Shown: positions 1-5,195 of the stretch, piece after piece
How the letters are laid out: each line of letters begins with the position of its first letter
Numbering within the stretch: the stretch's first letter is position 1
DNA from: Coriobacteriales bacterium
Lineage (GTDB): Bacteria > Actinomycetota > Coriobacteriia > Coriobacteriales > UBA8131
Reading direction: 5' to 3'
DNA: 5,195 nt
Assembly: GCA_031286975.1 (NCBI GenBank)
Contig: JAITTM010000005.1
Coordinates: 1 to 5,195, forward strand
Translations under genes and position numbers: made by a program
The notes under the pieces: generated by a model
Seen by the model: only the letters and a program-made list of their open reading frames with translations
The model's database searches: none
What the model was told of the DNA's origin: nothing

Positions 1-1
1 G

Positions 2-142
2 GGCAGAGACGAGACAGCAAAATGGCTCGACCCTTCCTCGCTGTGGCGGTGGCGTACTACGGTTGGGGGACAAACGGAGTATACTGAGAGCCGTACAGAT
101 GCGGCGATATTCATGCCAAACCAGAGGACGGGGAGATTGTGA
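2..142 (+). CDS. Possible C-terminal end of an upstream gene (partial)
   Basis: One reading frame is open from the left edge to a TGA at 140-142 that overlaps the ATG of the next gene as TGATG, the usual geometry of coupled genes. The 46 visible residues are hydrophilic (Trp- and Arg-bearing, ending in QRTGRL) and match no family I recognise. Against it: the open stretch is short enough to arise by chance in GC-rich DNA, and another frame (1-87) gives a more hydrophobic tail ending in TNGVY with a stop at 85-87. The region could equally be a noncoding leader. A TATACT hexamer at 80-85 resembles a -10 box but has no acceptable -35 partner. Confidence 0.27.
   Translation, partial: GRDETAKWLDPSSLWRWRTTVGGQTEYTESRTDAAIFMPNQRTGRL
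131..135 (+). promoter_or_regulatory. Ribosome binding site of the PstS-family gene
   Basis: GGGAG lies 6 bases before the ATG at 142 and only 3 bases before the alternative GTG at 139. The spacing favours the ATG as the start. Confidence 0.6.
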
Positions 143-1182
143 TGAAGGCTCTTGCCATCTTTGCGAGTTGCTTGATGCTCTTGTTTCCAGCGGTGTTTTT
201 TGGGCAGGTAGTGTATGCCTTGTTCACCCCGCTTGACGTGATAGAAGGCGAGCCGGATGCCCTCGACTACTACTCTTTGCAACAACGCCCCGAAGCATGG
301 CATCGAATTGTGGACGAGGAGCTGTTCACGGAGCGCGACCTGATGGTTATCGATGGCTCGACGGCCACCGTTCCCATAAAGGCCGAGCTCTATCGCCAGT
401 TTGTCGAAACTTCAGAAACTGAGCTGTACCCTGAAAGCTCCGTCGTCCATTCCACAACGCATTCCGCCTATCTGAACCTCATCGACCGCGAAGAGGTGCT
501 GGGGTACTACGCAGAAAACGGGAAGGACGCCGTAAGGTCTGCTCCGGTCATCAGTTTGATTTTGGTGACGCCGCCCTCTGAAGATGAGTTACGCCACGCC
601 AAAGACGCTGGCGTTACCCTCGATATGGAGCCTGTCGCACGGGACGGATTCGTCTTCATCGTCAATAAAGAAAACCCTGTTGACAGCTTGACCATCGAGC
701 AGATACAGGGCATCTACTCGGGTGCCATCACCAACTGGGAGCAGGTTGGCGGCAACAACCAGGAGATACAGGCGTTCCAGCGCAACGAGAACTCCGGCAG
801 CCAAACCGCCATGGAGCAGCTGGTGATGCAGGGCACACCCATGGCCGCGCCCCCCAAGGTCGCCGTTATCGAGGGAATGGGCTCGCTTGTTTCCCGTGTT
901 GCGGAGTATCAGAACGGCACGGGAAACATCGGCTACACCTACCGATACTACCTCGAGAACCTCTATCGCAACGAGAACGTCAAGATGCTCAGGGTCGAAG
1001 GCATCGCTCCCAGTGATGTCAACCTGCAAAACGAAAGTTACCCCTTCACGACAAGCTATTACGCCATCATTCGCGACGACGAACCCACAGGCTCTCCCGC
1101 ACGGAGGCTGCGCGACTTCCTTTTGACGGAGACGGGGCAAAAGATCATAGAGTTGGCGGGCTACTGCCGGGAGGTGCAGTAA
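142..1182 (+). CDS. PstS-family substrate-binding protein, membrane-anchored
   Basis: This is a 346-residue periplasmic-binding-protein-like (PBP-like) protein of the phosphate-binding PstS superfamily, predicted to face the outside of the membrane. Residues 4-28 are a hydrophobic helix with no proper lipobox, so it is probably an uncleaved anchor or a signal peptide. The binding fold follows. DGSTATVP (71-78) is the first anion-binding loop, SAYLNLI (108-114) and TPPSEDEL (143-150) match the subfamily's middle region, FIVNKENPVDSLT (172-184) and IYSGAITNW (191-199) are hallmark strands, and RNENSGSQT (214-222) is the second anion-binding loop. Length is normal for the family. A GTG at 139 is an alternative start, but the ribosome-site spacing prefers ATG 142. 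No pstC, pstA or pstB follows; the next gene, two bases on, is a small membrane protein. Phosphate is the default ligand from the family, but this subfamily may bind something else. Fold confident, ligand not. Confidence 0.9.
   Translation: MKALAIFASCLMLLFPAVFFGQVVYALFTPLDVIEGEPDALDYYSLQQRPEAWHRIVDEELFTERDLMVIDGSTATVPIKAELYRQFVETSETELYPESSVVHSTTHSAYLNLIDREEVLGYYAENGKDAVRSAPVISLILVTPPSEDELRHAKDAGVTLDMEPVARDGFVFIVNKENPVDSLTIEQIQGIYSGAITNWEQVGGNNQEIQAFQRNENSGSQTAMEQLVMQGTPMAAPPKVAVIEGMGSLVSRVAEYQNGTGNIGYTYRYYLENLYRNENVKMLRVEGIAPSDVNLQNESYPFTTSYYAIIRDDEPTGSPARRLRDFLLTETGQKIIELAGYCREVQ
1169..1176 (+). promoter_or_regulatory. Ribosome binding site inside the end of the PstS-family gene
   Basis: GGGAGGTG is a near-perfect Shine-Dalgarno sequence 8 bases before the ATG at 1185. 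It lies within the last codons of the preceding gene, so translation of the two genes is likely coupled. Confidence 0.7.
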
Positions 1183-1184
1183 GG

Positions 1185-1835
1185 ATGGTGGAGAATACCG
1201 AGGTTACTGGGCTTGTTGAGACACCCGCTACCGGAGCGCCCGTGGTACCCGCATCTAGCGTGGTGGTCGCGAGCACTGAGACACCCGCTGCTGAGGCTGC
1301 CGGTCAGGTTGATGACAACGCAGGCTCCCCAAACAAGGAGCGCTCAGATTCTGAGAGTCTGGAGAGCGACAAGCGGGCAGAACGCAGGCTCCGCTGGGCA
1401 ACACTTGCCTGGTTTGGCATTCTCTTCTTCCTGTCATATGCACCGGCTCTGTTCCTAGTGAATGTGATGAACAGCCCCCTGACAGACATATGGGCGAGGC
1501 AGCCCCTTGATGAGGCGCTCCTGCTGATGTATATCGTCCTTGCGCTCCTTGGCATACTGATGCTGCTAAGCGTCTTTTTCAGGCGGGTGTTTCATGTGCT
1601 GTCAGTTGCCGTGCTGGCTATGGCTCTCTTGTTGCCGGTACTGAATGCCTCTGGCAATTCTCTCTCATCCCTGCCTTATGCCACCCTGTTCTTCATGTTC
1701 TTGGGCATACCTCGACAGAGCTTCGCTTGGCTGCTTGACATCATCGGCCTGATATGTTGGCTCCTGCCTTTTGCGGCCTACTACCTGCCCAAATGGCGCC
1801 ATTCGCGCTCGCGCAAACAACCGCCTGTGCAGTAA
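1185..1835 (+). CDS. Polytopic membrane protein with disordered N-terminal region
   Basis: I do not recognise the family of this 216-residue protein. Residues 1-62 are low in complexity, rich in Ala, Pro, Thr, Val and Ser and then acidic, and probably disordered. The motif ETPA occurs twice (12-15 and 32-35), encoded by a 13-base direct repeat. A basic patch (KRAERRLR, 63-70) precedes the first membrane helix. Likely helices are at about 71-94, 111-132, 136-154, a weak one at 163-176, and 180-202, followed by a basic tail (KWRHSRSRK). By the positive-inside rule, both the N-terminal region and the tail would tend to be cytoplasmic, which fits an even number of spans and leaves the weak fourth helix in doubt. 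It starts two bases after the PstS-family gene with a strong ribosome site, so the two proteins probably work together, perhaps as receptor and membrane partner. It has no transporter permease motif that I can see. Confidence 0.85.
   Translation: MVENTEVTGLVETPATGAPVVPASSVVVASTETPAAEAAGQVDDNAGSPNKERSDSESLESDKRAERRLRWATLAWFGILFFLSYAPALFLVNVMNSPLTDIWARQPLDEALLLMYIVLALLGILMLLSVFFRRVFHVLSVAVLAMALLLPVLNASGNSLSSLPYATLFFMFLGIPRQSFAWLLDIIGLICWLLPFAAYYLPKWRHSRSRKQPPVQ
1217..1289 (+). repeat. Pair of 13-bp in-frame direct repeats
   Basis: TGAGACACCCGCT occurs at 1217-1229 and again at 1277-1289, exactly 60 bases (20 codons) apart and in frame. Both copies encode ETPA in the disordered N-terminal part of the membrane protein. 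This fits an old internal duplication in a low-complexity linker; sequence between and after the copies is only loosely similar. Confidence 0.6.
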
Positions 1836-1900
1836 CCCTATGCTTGGTGCCGTGTTTCGCATCCGCACTCGGTACTCAATGCCGCCTCTCTGCATCGCCT
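1836..1900. other. Convergent intergenic gap without a clear terminator
   Basis: These 65 bases separate the stops of two convergent genes. The best foldback is GGTGCCG (1846-1852) with CGGTACT (1870-1876), a 7-pair stem that needs two G-U pairs, has a 17-base loop and lacks a T run on either strand. I would not call it a terminator. Transcripts from the two sides may overlap here. Confidence 0.4.
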
Positions 1901-2974
1901 CTACATGAAGAGTGGCGCGTGATACTCCATTGGCAAAGTGAACTCAACTGCCGTTTGACCCTCGGGCAGGGTGACCTTTTCTTTCGCATACTCATAGTTC
2001 TCGCAACTGGCAGTCAGGGTGATCTCTCCCCATGGAGCATCTATGGAGGCTCTGCCCGCACTGTCAGTGCAGCACAGAGACGGATAGCCGCCCGCAGGTC
2101 GTGAAGTGAGGCTGACATCCGCAAGGGGCTTTAAGCTCTCAGCATCCACAGCAGTGATAGCTATGCGGCATTGGGAGGCAAGCCCGGTGGTTAGGTAGTG
2201 CAGGCATTCATTCGCTGTGTGCGCAAGCCCCAGCCCCTCGGGCTTCACGCAGCATCTCAGCTCATATAGGCCAAGCGTATCCGGCGCAGTTAGGGTAATC
2301 TCGGCACGATAAAGCTTGGGGGATATGCCGACGGGCTCTTGCAGCTCAGCAGTAGCCAACAGTTCGTCTTGGCAGAAGACCTCCACCTTCTGTCCCAGTA
2401 GTGAGCAGCCCGTCAGGCACTCGACTCCAACCGTGATCACGTAGTTTTTGCCGATCTCAACGGGCTGATACTCACGGTGCACCGTCATACCAGTGACATG
2501 CTTGTTGGCCGTAAAGCAGAATTCTGCCTGAACAGCTGCGTGAGTGACAGCCGCGGCAATCCCAGTGCCAGCAGACACAGACTCCCTGGCGCCCCCAGCA
2601 GCCGCGCCATCCTCAGAGGTGGACGCATCTTCGTCATCCGCGGAACCGTCGCCTTTGGGAAAGAAGGCTACAGTCCAGGTGTAGGTGCCAGGCTCTGTGG
2701 GAATCTGCACCGGAAAAGCCCCCGTGGTGTTGACCCCGTGCTCCTTGTCAAAACACGTGAGGTACTGCTCAGCGATTATCTGATCGCTTTCGTCGCCGAT
2801 TAATAGGATGCCACCACTCAAGTTGCAATGCTCGGGGCAGCGCACCTGTATGATAAGGTCGGTCTCTATCCCAATCGGATAGGTCTTTTTGGGTTCGACT
2901 ATCTCGATTACCGCAATGTGCTCAAGCGTATCCGGCGTTTTGCCTGCTGCCTGCGGATCTTGGTTGATTGACAT
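1901..2974 (-). CDS. Cysteine-rich protein with two Ig-like repeats and a carboxypeptidase-regulatory-like domain
   Basis: This 357-residue protein has no signal peptide or membrane helix, so as written it should stay in the cytoplasm. I read three beta-rich modules. Module 1 (about 20-106) and module 2 (about 162-245) look like copies of one Ig-like domain. Each has an IG turn (34-35, 174-175), a Cys-x3-Cys followed by a Leu and a Gly (46-54, 186-194), and a late GxY strand (GTYTWTV 96-102, GLYELRC 235-241). They are joined by an acidic, Ala- and Gly-rich linker (107-147). Residues about 269-348 resemble the carboxypeptidase-regulatory-like or transthyretin-like fold (PLADVSL 283-289, TDSAGRASI 303-311). 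There are 14 cysteines in all. The start is supported by AGGAG six bases upstream. It lies 125 bases downstream of the flavoprotein on the same strand, past a strong hairpin, so it may belong to the same unit or be expressed at a lower level. Function unknown; a protein-binding or metal-binding accessory role is a guess. Confidence 0.85.
   Translation of the reverse strand: MSINQDPQAAGKTPDTLEHIAVIEIVEPKKTYPIGIETDLIIQVRCPEHCNLSGGILLIGDESDQIIAEQYLTCFDKEHGVNTTGAFPVQIPTEPGTYTWTVAFFPKGDGSADDEDASTSEDGAAAGGARESVSAGTGIAAAVTHAAVQAEFCFTANKHVTGMTVHREYQPVEIGKNYVITVGVECLTGCSLLGQKVEVFCQDELLATAELQEPVGISPKLYRAEITLTAPDTLGLYELRCCVKPEGLGLAHTANECLHYLTTGLASQCRIAITAVDAESLKPLADVSLTSRPAGGYPSLCCTDSAGRASIDAPWGEITLTASCENYEYAKEKVTLPEGQTAVEFTLPMEYHAPLFM
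2272..2937 (-). repeat. Two identical 15-bp copies inside one gene
   Basis: The plus-strand sequence CAAGCGTATCCGGCG occurs at 2272-2286 and 2923-2937, both within the Ig-like gene and both in the frame that encodes PDTL. The copies are not at equivalent positions of the two Ig-like modules (residues 14-17 and 231-234), so domain duplication alone does not explain them. Confidence 0.5.
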
Positions 2975-2980
2975 GGTTTT

Positions 2981-2985
2981 CTCCT
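2981..2985 (-). promoter_or_regulatory. Ribosome binding site of the Ig-like gene
   Basis: Read on the minus strand, AGGAG stands six bases before the ATG at 2974. It fixes this start. I saw no convincing promoter between it and the hairpin at 3031-3072. Confidence 0.7.
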
Positions 2986-3030
2986 GATCATGCCAGCAAG
3001 ACAGTGCCTGCTTTCACGTATCTGGTTGCG

Positions 3031-3072
3031 GCACGACGGAGGGAGCCGGGAGCCCAGCTCCCTCCGTCGTGC
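3031..3072 (-). terminator. Perfect 16-bp stem-loop after the flavoprotein gene
   Basis: GCACGACGGAGGGAGC (3031-3046) pairs without mismatch with GCTCCCTCCGTCGTGC (3057-3072) around a 10-base loop. On the minus strand it begins 27 bases after the flavoprotein stop and ends 56 bases before the Ig-like gene's ATG. The stem is very stable and GC-rich, but there is no T run after it in either direction, so it is not a classic intrinsic terminator. It could be a U-less terminator, a 3'-end stabiliser that makes the upstream gene's message more abundant, or a protein-binding palindrome. The inverted repeat itself is certain; its job is inferred from position. Confidence 0.6.
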
Positions 3073-3099
3073 GACTGCCTCTGCTCTGGGCTACTGGGT

Positions 3100-4755
3100 C
3101 TACTCCGCCTGCTCCCAGGGTTCCAGGGCGCTCATCTCATCGCCGATGATCCATCCAAAGGCAACATTGTCGGAGGTGTTGGTTCCGGCGCGGGGGTAAA
3201 AACACGCCCAAACGTTGCCGTTCTCGCCAGCAACATACAGGCGAAGAATGGGGTCGCCAAATACATCCACAACCTGCCCTTTGGCGTTGCGCTTCAGGCC
3301 ACCCTGGGTAGCGGCACCTCCCGGGTAGTTCTTCATCCAGTAGTAGGGCGGGTTAAGCGGCGCGAGGCTGGCTTCAGGGCGCCCGAACTCGGGGTCGCTG
3401 CCTTCCGTGACGTATCGGTTGTAGTTCTCGATAGTCGTCTTGAGGGTCTCGACATCCATCTTGCCCTCGTTTTCCGGGTCGGCGAGGATAGCCTCGGCCA
3501 TTGCTTCGACGGTGTCTGCGGTCATAACCCAGCCCTTTGAGATCATGAGCTCCTTATCAACGACCTCCTCACTTGTAGGCGCCCAATCCTGCGACTGAGC
3601 CGTTCCGTCCAAAAAGCCCTTCTCGCGCGTCGCAATGAGGGGCCATTTTGCGTCAGCCCCAAAGATGCGCCATGAGGGAGTGTTAGGAAAATCCGCCGTT
3701 TTGGGGTCGATCTTGCAGAACTCGAACCACAGACCGTGGCTTGGACCACCCATCTCATAGAAAAAGCGGTTGCCGCGCTTGCTCACGTAGATGCTTGCGT
3801 TGTTTGACGAGAACGAGGCTCCGCGGCCCCAATCGGGATGATAGGTTATGCCGCCGCCCTGGCAGTTGGTCATGTGGACAAGCTCAGCGCCAACGGCCTG
3901 CCCCATCTTGATTCCGTCGCCGTTTGAGTTGGTGCAGGCATAGTAGTGCGCCGGATACCCACGCAGATAGTTCTTCTTCATGTCCTCGTTCTGGCCAAAG
4001 CCGCCGGTGGTAAGGGCGACGGCCTTCTTGGCCTTGACGGCAATCTCTTTACCGTCAGCCGTCAGGCAGATGACGCCGCATATCTCTTTGGTCTCCTCGT
4101 TCCTGATCAAGCGCCGCCCTTCGGTCTCCCACAGCACAGATATCTTGTCGGAGCGGTCGGCTATGCACTTGCGAGCGACCTGCATGAATCCTGAGCCGTT
4201 GCCGGGGATGACCCCATTGGCCAGAATCGAGCTGTTGCCACCATAGAGCATGGGGTATTCTCCGTTTGACTCCCTGCCGCCTTCCGCGGGGTTTTGCGGC
4301 TGACTGTACTCGAACCCCAAGGAGCGCAGATAGTCAAGGTGTTTTGAGGCCCGCTCTGCCCAGGCATCGCAGACCTCCTGGTCCGTCAGCTCCATGGAGT
4401 GGGCGCGCAGTGCCTTGGCACCATCCTCCTTGTTCCAGCAGTTGAGCAGGGCAGCACCGGCAGCACGCGAGCTGGGTGTATGGCGAATCTCGGTTTCTGT
4501 GTCATTCGGGTATTTTTCGATGAGAAACACCGACGAGCCGTTATCGGCCGCGGTGATAGCCGCGATGCTTCCCGCTCCACCATATCCGACAACAACGATG
4601 TCAGCTTCAAAATCCCAGGCATCCGGCAGCCCAACGGGAGTATGCGAGGCAGCCGTCTGGTCTGCCGTGCACCCTGCTACACCCATGATGGCCGCGCCCG
4701 CAACAGCAACCGCGGCACCCTGCATAAAACCTCTTCTGGTTATCTTCTTTTGCAT
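3100..4755 (-). CDS. Tat-exported lipoprotein flavoprotein, fumarate-reductase-like FAD-binding oxidoreductase
   Basis: This 551-residue protein belongs to the FAD_binding_2 family (fumarate reductase, urocanate reductase and relatives). TRRGFMQ (6-12) is a twin-arginine signal, and VAGC (26-29) is a lipobox, so it is probably exported folded and lipid-anchored at Cys29. FAD motifs are GYGGAG (57-62) with Glu80 ending the second strand, TTGGFG (249-254), GDGIKMGQAVGAE (279-291), GNRFFYE (328-334), YVAGENG (507-513) and GTNTSDNVAFG (524-534). The capping domain lies roughly at 340-475. There is no cytochrome or FMN-binding domain, so electrons must come from a separate partner. By eye, Arg522 matches a substrate-binding Arg of flavocytochrome c3, but the catalytic Arg position is Pro338 and two His positions are Gly301 and Ala482. 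ATG 4755 is chosen because the Tat signal begins there; the ATG at 4821 would add 22 polar residues and overlap the upstream gene. Likely an extracytoplasmic reductase for an unknown organic acceptor. Confidence 0.93.
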   Translation of the reverse strand: MQKKITRRGFMQGAAVAVAGAAIMGVAGCTADQTAASHTPVGLPDAWDFEADIVVVGYGGAGSIAAITAADNGSSVFLIEKYPNDTETEIRHTPSSRAAGAALLNCWNKEDGAKALRAHSMELTDQEVCDAWAERASKHLDYLRSLGFEYSQPQNPAEGGRESNGEYPMLYGGNSSILANGVIPGNGSGFMQVARKCIADRSDKISVLWETEGRRLIRNEETKEICGVICLTADGKEIAVKAKKAVALTTGGFGQNEDMKKNYLRGYPAHYYACTNSNGDGIKMGQAVGAELVHMTNCQGGGITYHPDWGRGASFSSNNASIYVSKRGNRFFYEMGGPSHGLWFEFCKIDPKTADFPNTPSWRIFGADAKWPLIATREKGFLDGTAQSQDWAPTSEEVVDKELMISKGWVMTADTVEAMAEAILADPENEGKMDVETLKTTIENYNRYVTEGSDPEFGRPEASLAPLNPPYYWMKNYPGGAATQGGLKRNAKGQVVDVFGDPILRLYVAGENGNVWACFYPRAGTNTSDNVAFGWIIGDEMSALEPWEQAE

Positions 4756-4762
4756 TGTATGT

Positions 4763-4774
4763 CTCTCTTCCCTT
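4763..4774 (-). promoter_or_regulatory. Purine-rich ribosome binding region of the flavoprotein gene
   Basis: On the minus strand AAGGGAAGAGAG ends seven bases before the ATG at 4755. It is not a perfect Shine-Dalgarno but is the only purine-rich run near a start codon here, and it supports the Tat-signal start over the longer ATG at 4821. Confidence 0.5.
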
Positions 4775-4810
4775 GAAGGTGGCTGTATCACTGTTCTCTG
4801 TCTGCTTCGG

Positions 4811-5195
4811 CTAGAAGGCAAAACACACCTGAATCATTCCCATATCCTCAGAAAAACGGCAGGTGTTGAGACTGCCCCACTCGTATTCCGCCACGAGGCT
4901 ATTGCTGGATTCAAAGACGATCGTGCACCCGCTGAAGGACTTGTAGTAAGCCGTAAGCGTGCCAAAATCATCAGCGGTGGCGTTCATCATCAGGAGGTTG
5001 ACGTTGTAGCTGCCGCCATCACCGGGAGTTTGGACGCTGCAACCCGTGAGTTCACCGATTGCCTGAAACAAATCTACGCCTGCGTCCGCCTTCAGACCAG
5101 CAACAGCTCCAAGCAGCGCATCGCGCTCGTCTCCCGTGACCTCGATGTAGGACATCACAGCGTTGCGCACCTGCGTTTTTGCGAATCCCTCTTCA
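4811..5195 (-). CDS. Uncharacterised protein, truncated at the right edge
   Basis: The frame is open from the window edge to a TAG at 4811-4813, giving about 127 visible residues. I do not recognise the family. A GTG at 5168-5170 (119 residues) or an ATG at 5153-5155 could be starts, but neither has a well-placed ribosome site. The purine run GAAGAGGGA near the edge is about 15 bases from the GTG, which is too far. I therefore read this as the C-terminal part of a longer gene. The visible part begins with a helical, Ala- and Leu-rich segment and continues into a probable alpha/beta region with four cysteines (44, 82, 104 and 116 counted from the GTG). There is no membrane helix. It ends 55 bases before the flavoprotein start on the same strand with no terminator between, so the two are probably co-transcribed. 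A small complete protein starting at the GTG remains possible. Confidence 0.7.
   Translation of the reverse strand, partial: EEGFAKTQVRNAVMSYIEVTGDERDALLGAVAGLKADAGVDLFQAIGELTGCSVQTPGDGGSYNVNLLMMNATADDFGTLTAYYKSFSGCTIVFESSNSLVAEYEWGSLNTCRFSEDMGMIQVCFAF

Noticed and set aside
80..85. TATACT as a -10 promoter element
   Set aside because: No -35-like hexamer lies 16-18 bases upstream and there is no extended -10 TG, so it is not listed as a promoter.
142..225. Lipoprotein signal at Cys10 of the PstS-family protein
   Set aside because: FASC is not a good lipobox, only nine residues precede it, and the hydrophobic stretch continues well past the cysteine, which fits a membrane helix better.
589..1140. 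183-codon open frame on the minus strand
   Set aside because: It lies wholly inside the PstS-family gene, whose motifs are clear. The translated product has no recognisable fold and looks like a codon-usage shadow.
1846..1876. Possible bidirectional terminator hairpin
   Set aside because: The stem needs G-U pairs, the loop is 17 bases long, and there is no T run on either strand.
1754..2104. 116-codon plus-strand frame bridging the convergent gap
   Set aside because: It overlaps the ends of two well-supported genes in other frames and has no ribosome site or recognisable product.
2968..3540. 190-codon open frame on the plus strand
   Set aside because: It runs antisense through the hairpin and the conserved C-terminal end of the flavoprotein, and no ribosome site precedes it.
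4756..4821. Longer start for the flavoprotein at 4821
   Set aside because: It would put 22 polar residues before the Tat signal and overlap the upstream gene by 11 bases; the ATG at 4755 sits directly at the signal.
1..5195. CRISPR array, tRNA or rRNA gene, insertion sequence
   Set aside because: I saw no regularly spaced repeats, no cloverleaf or rRNA-like segment, and no transposase or terminal inverted repeats; the only strong inverted repeat is the single hairpin at 3031-3072.

Overview
The window looks like chromosomal DNA of an anaerobic, moderately GC-rich actinobacterium, most likely an Eggerthellaceae-type gut organism (Coriobacteriia). The main reason is a Tat-exported, lipid-anchored flavoprotein of the fumarate-reductase flavoprotein family, a class that is strongly expanded in that group. 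This placement is an inference; there is no rRNA or marker gene here to confirm it.

Layout: two gene groups face each other tail to tail. On the plus strand, a membrane-anchored PstS-family substrate-binding protein (142-1182) is followed after two bases by a small polytopic membrane protein with a long disordered N-terminus (1185-1835). The pair is almost certainly co-translated. No pstC, pstA or pstB is visible, and only about 140 bases lie to the left, where an upstream reading frame may end in a TGATG overlap.

On the minus strand, reading right to left, there is a truncated protein of unknown family that runs off the right edge (4811-5195), then the Tat-lipoprotein flavoprotein (3100-4755). 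A 125-base gap with a perfect 16-bp hairpin (3031-3072) follows, and then a cysteine-rich protein with no signal peptide (1901-2974), made of two Ig-like repeats and a C-terminal carboxypeptidase-regulatory-like beta domain. The two groups converge across 65 bases (1836-1900) with no convincing terminator.

Working picture: the minus-strand group encodes an extracytoplasmic FAD reductase for an unknown electron acceptor plus two unfamiliar partner proteins. By eye, the flavoprotein keeps the FAD-binding motifs but lacks several of the residues used by true fumarate reductases, so its substrate is probably not fumarate. No electron donor (FMN-binding domain, cytochrome or quinol dehydrogenase) is encoded here. 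The plus-strand pair looks like a ligand-sensing or ligand-capturing membrane unit rather than a complete transporter. No RNA genes, CRISPR arrays or mobile elements were seen.
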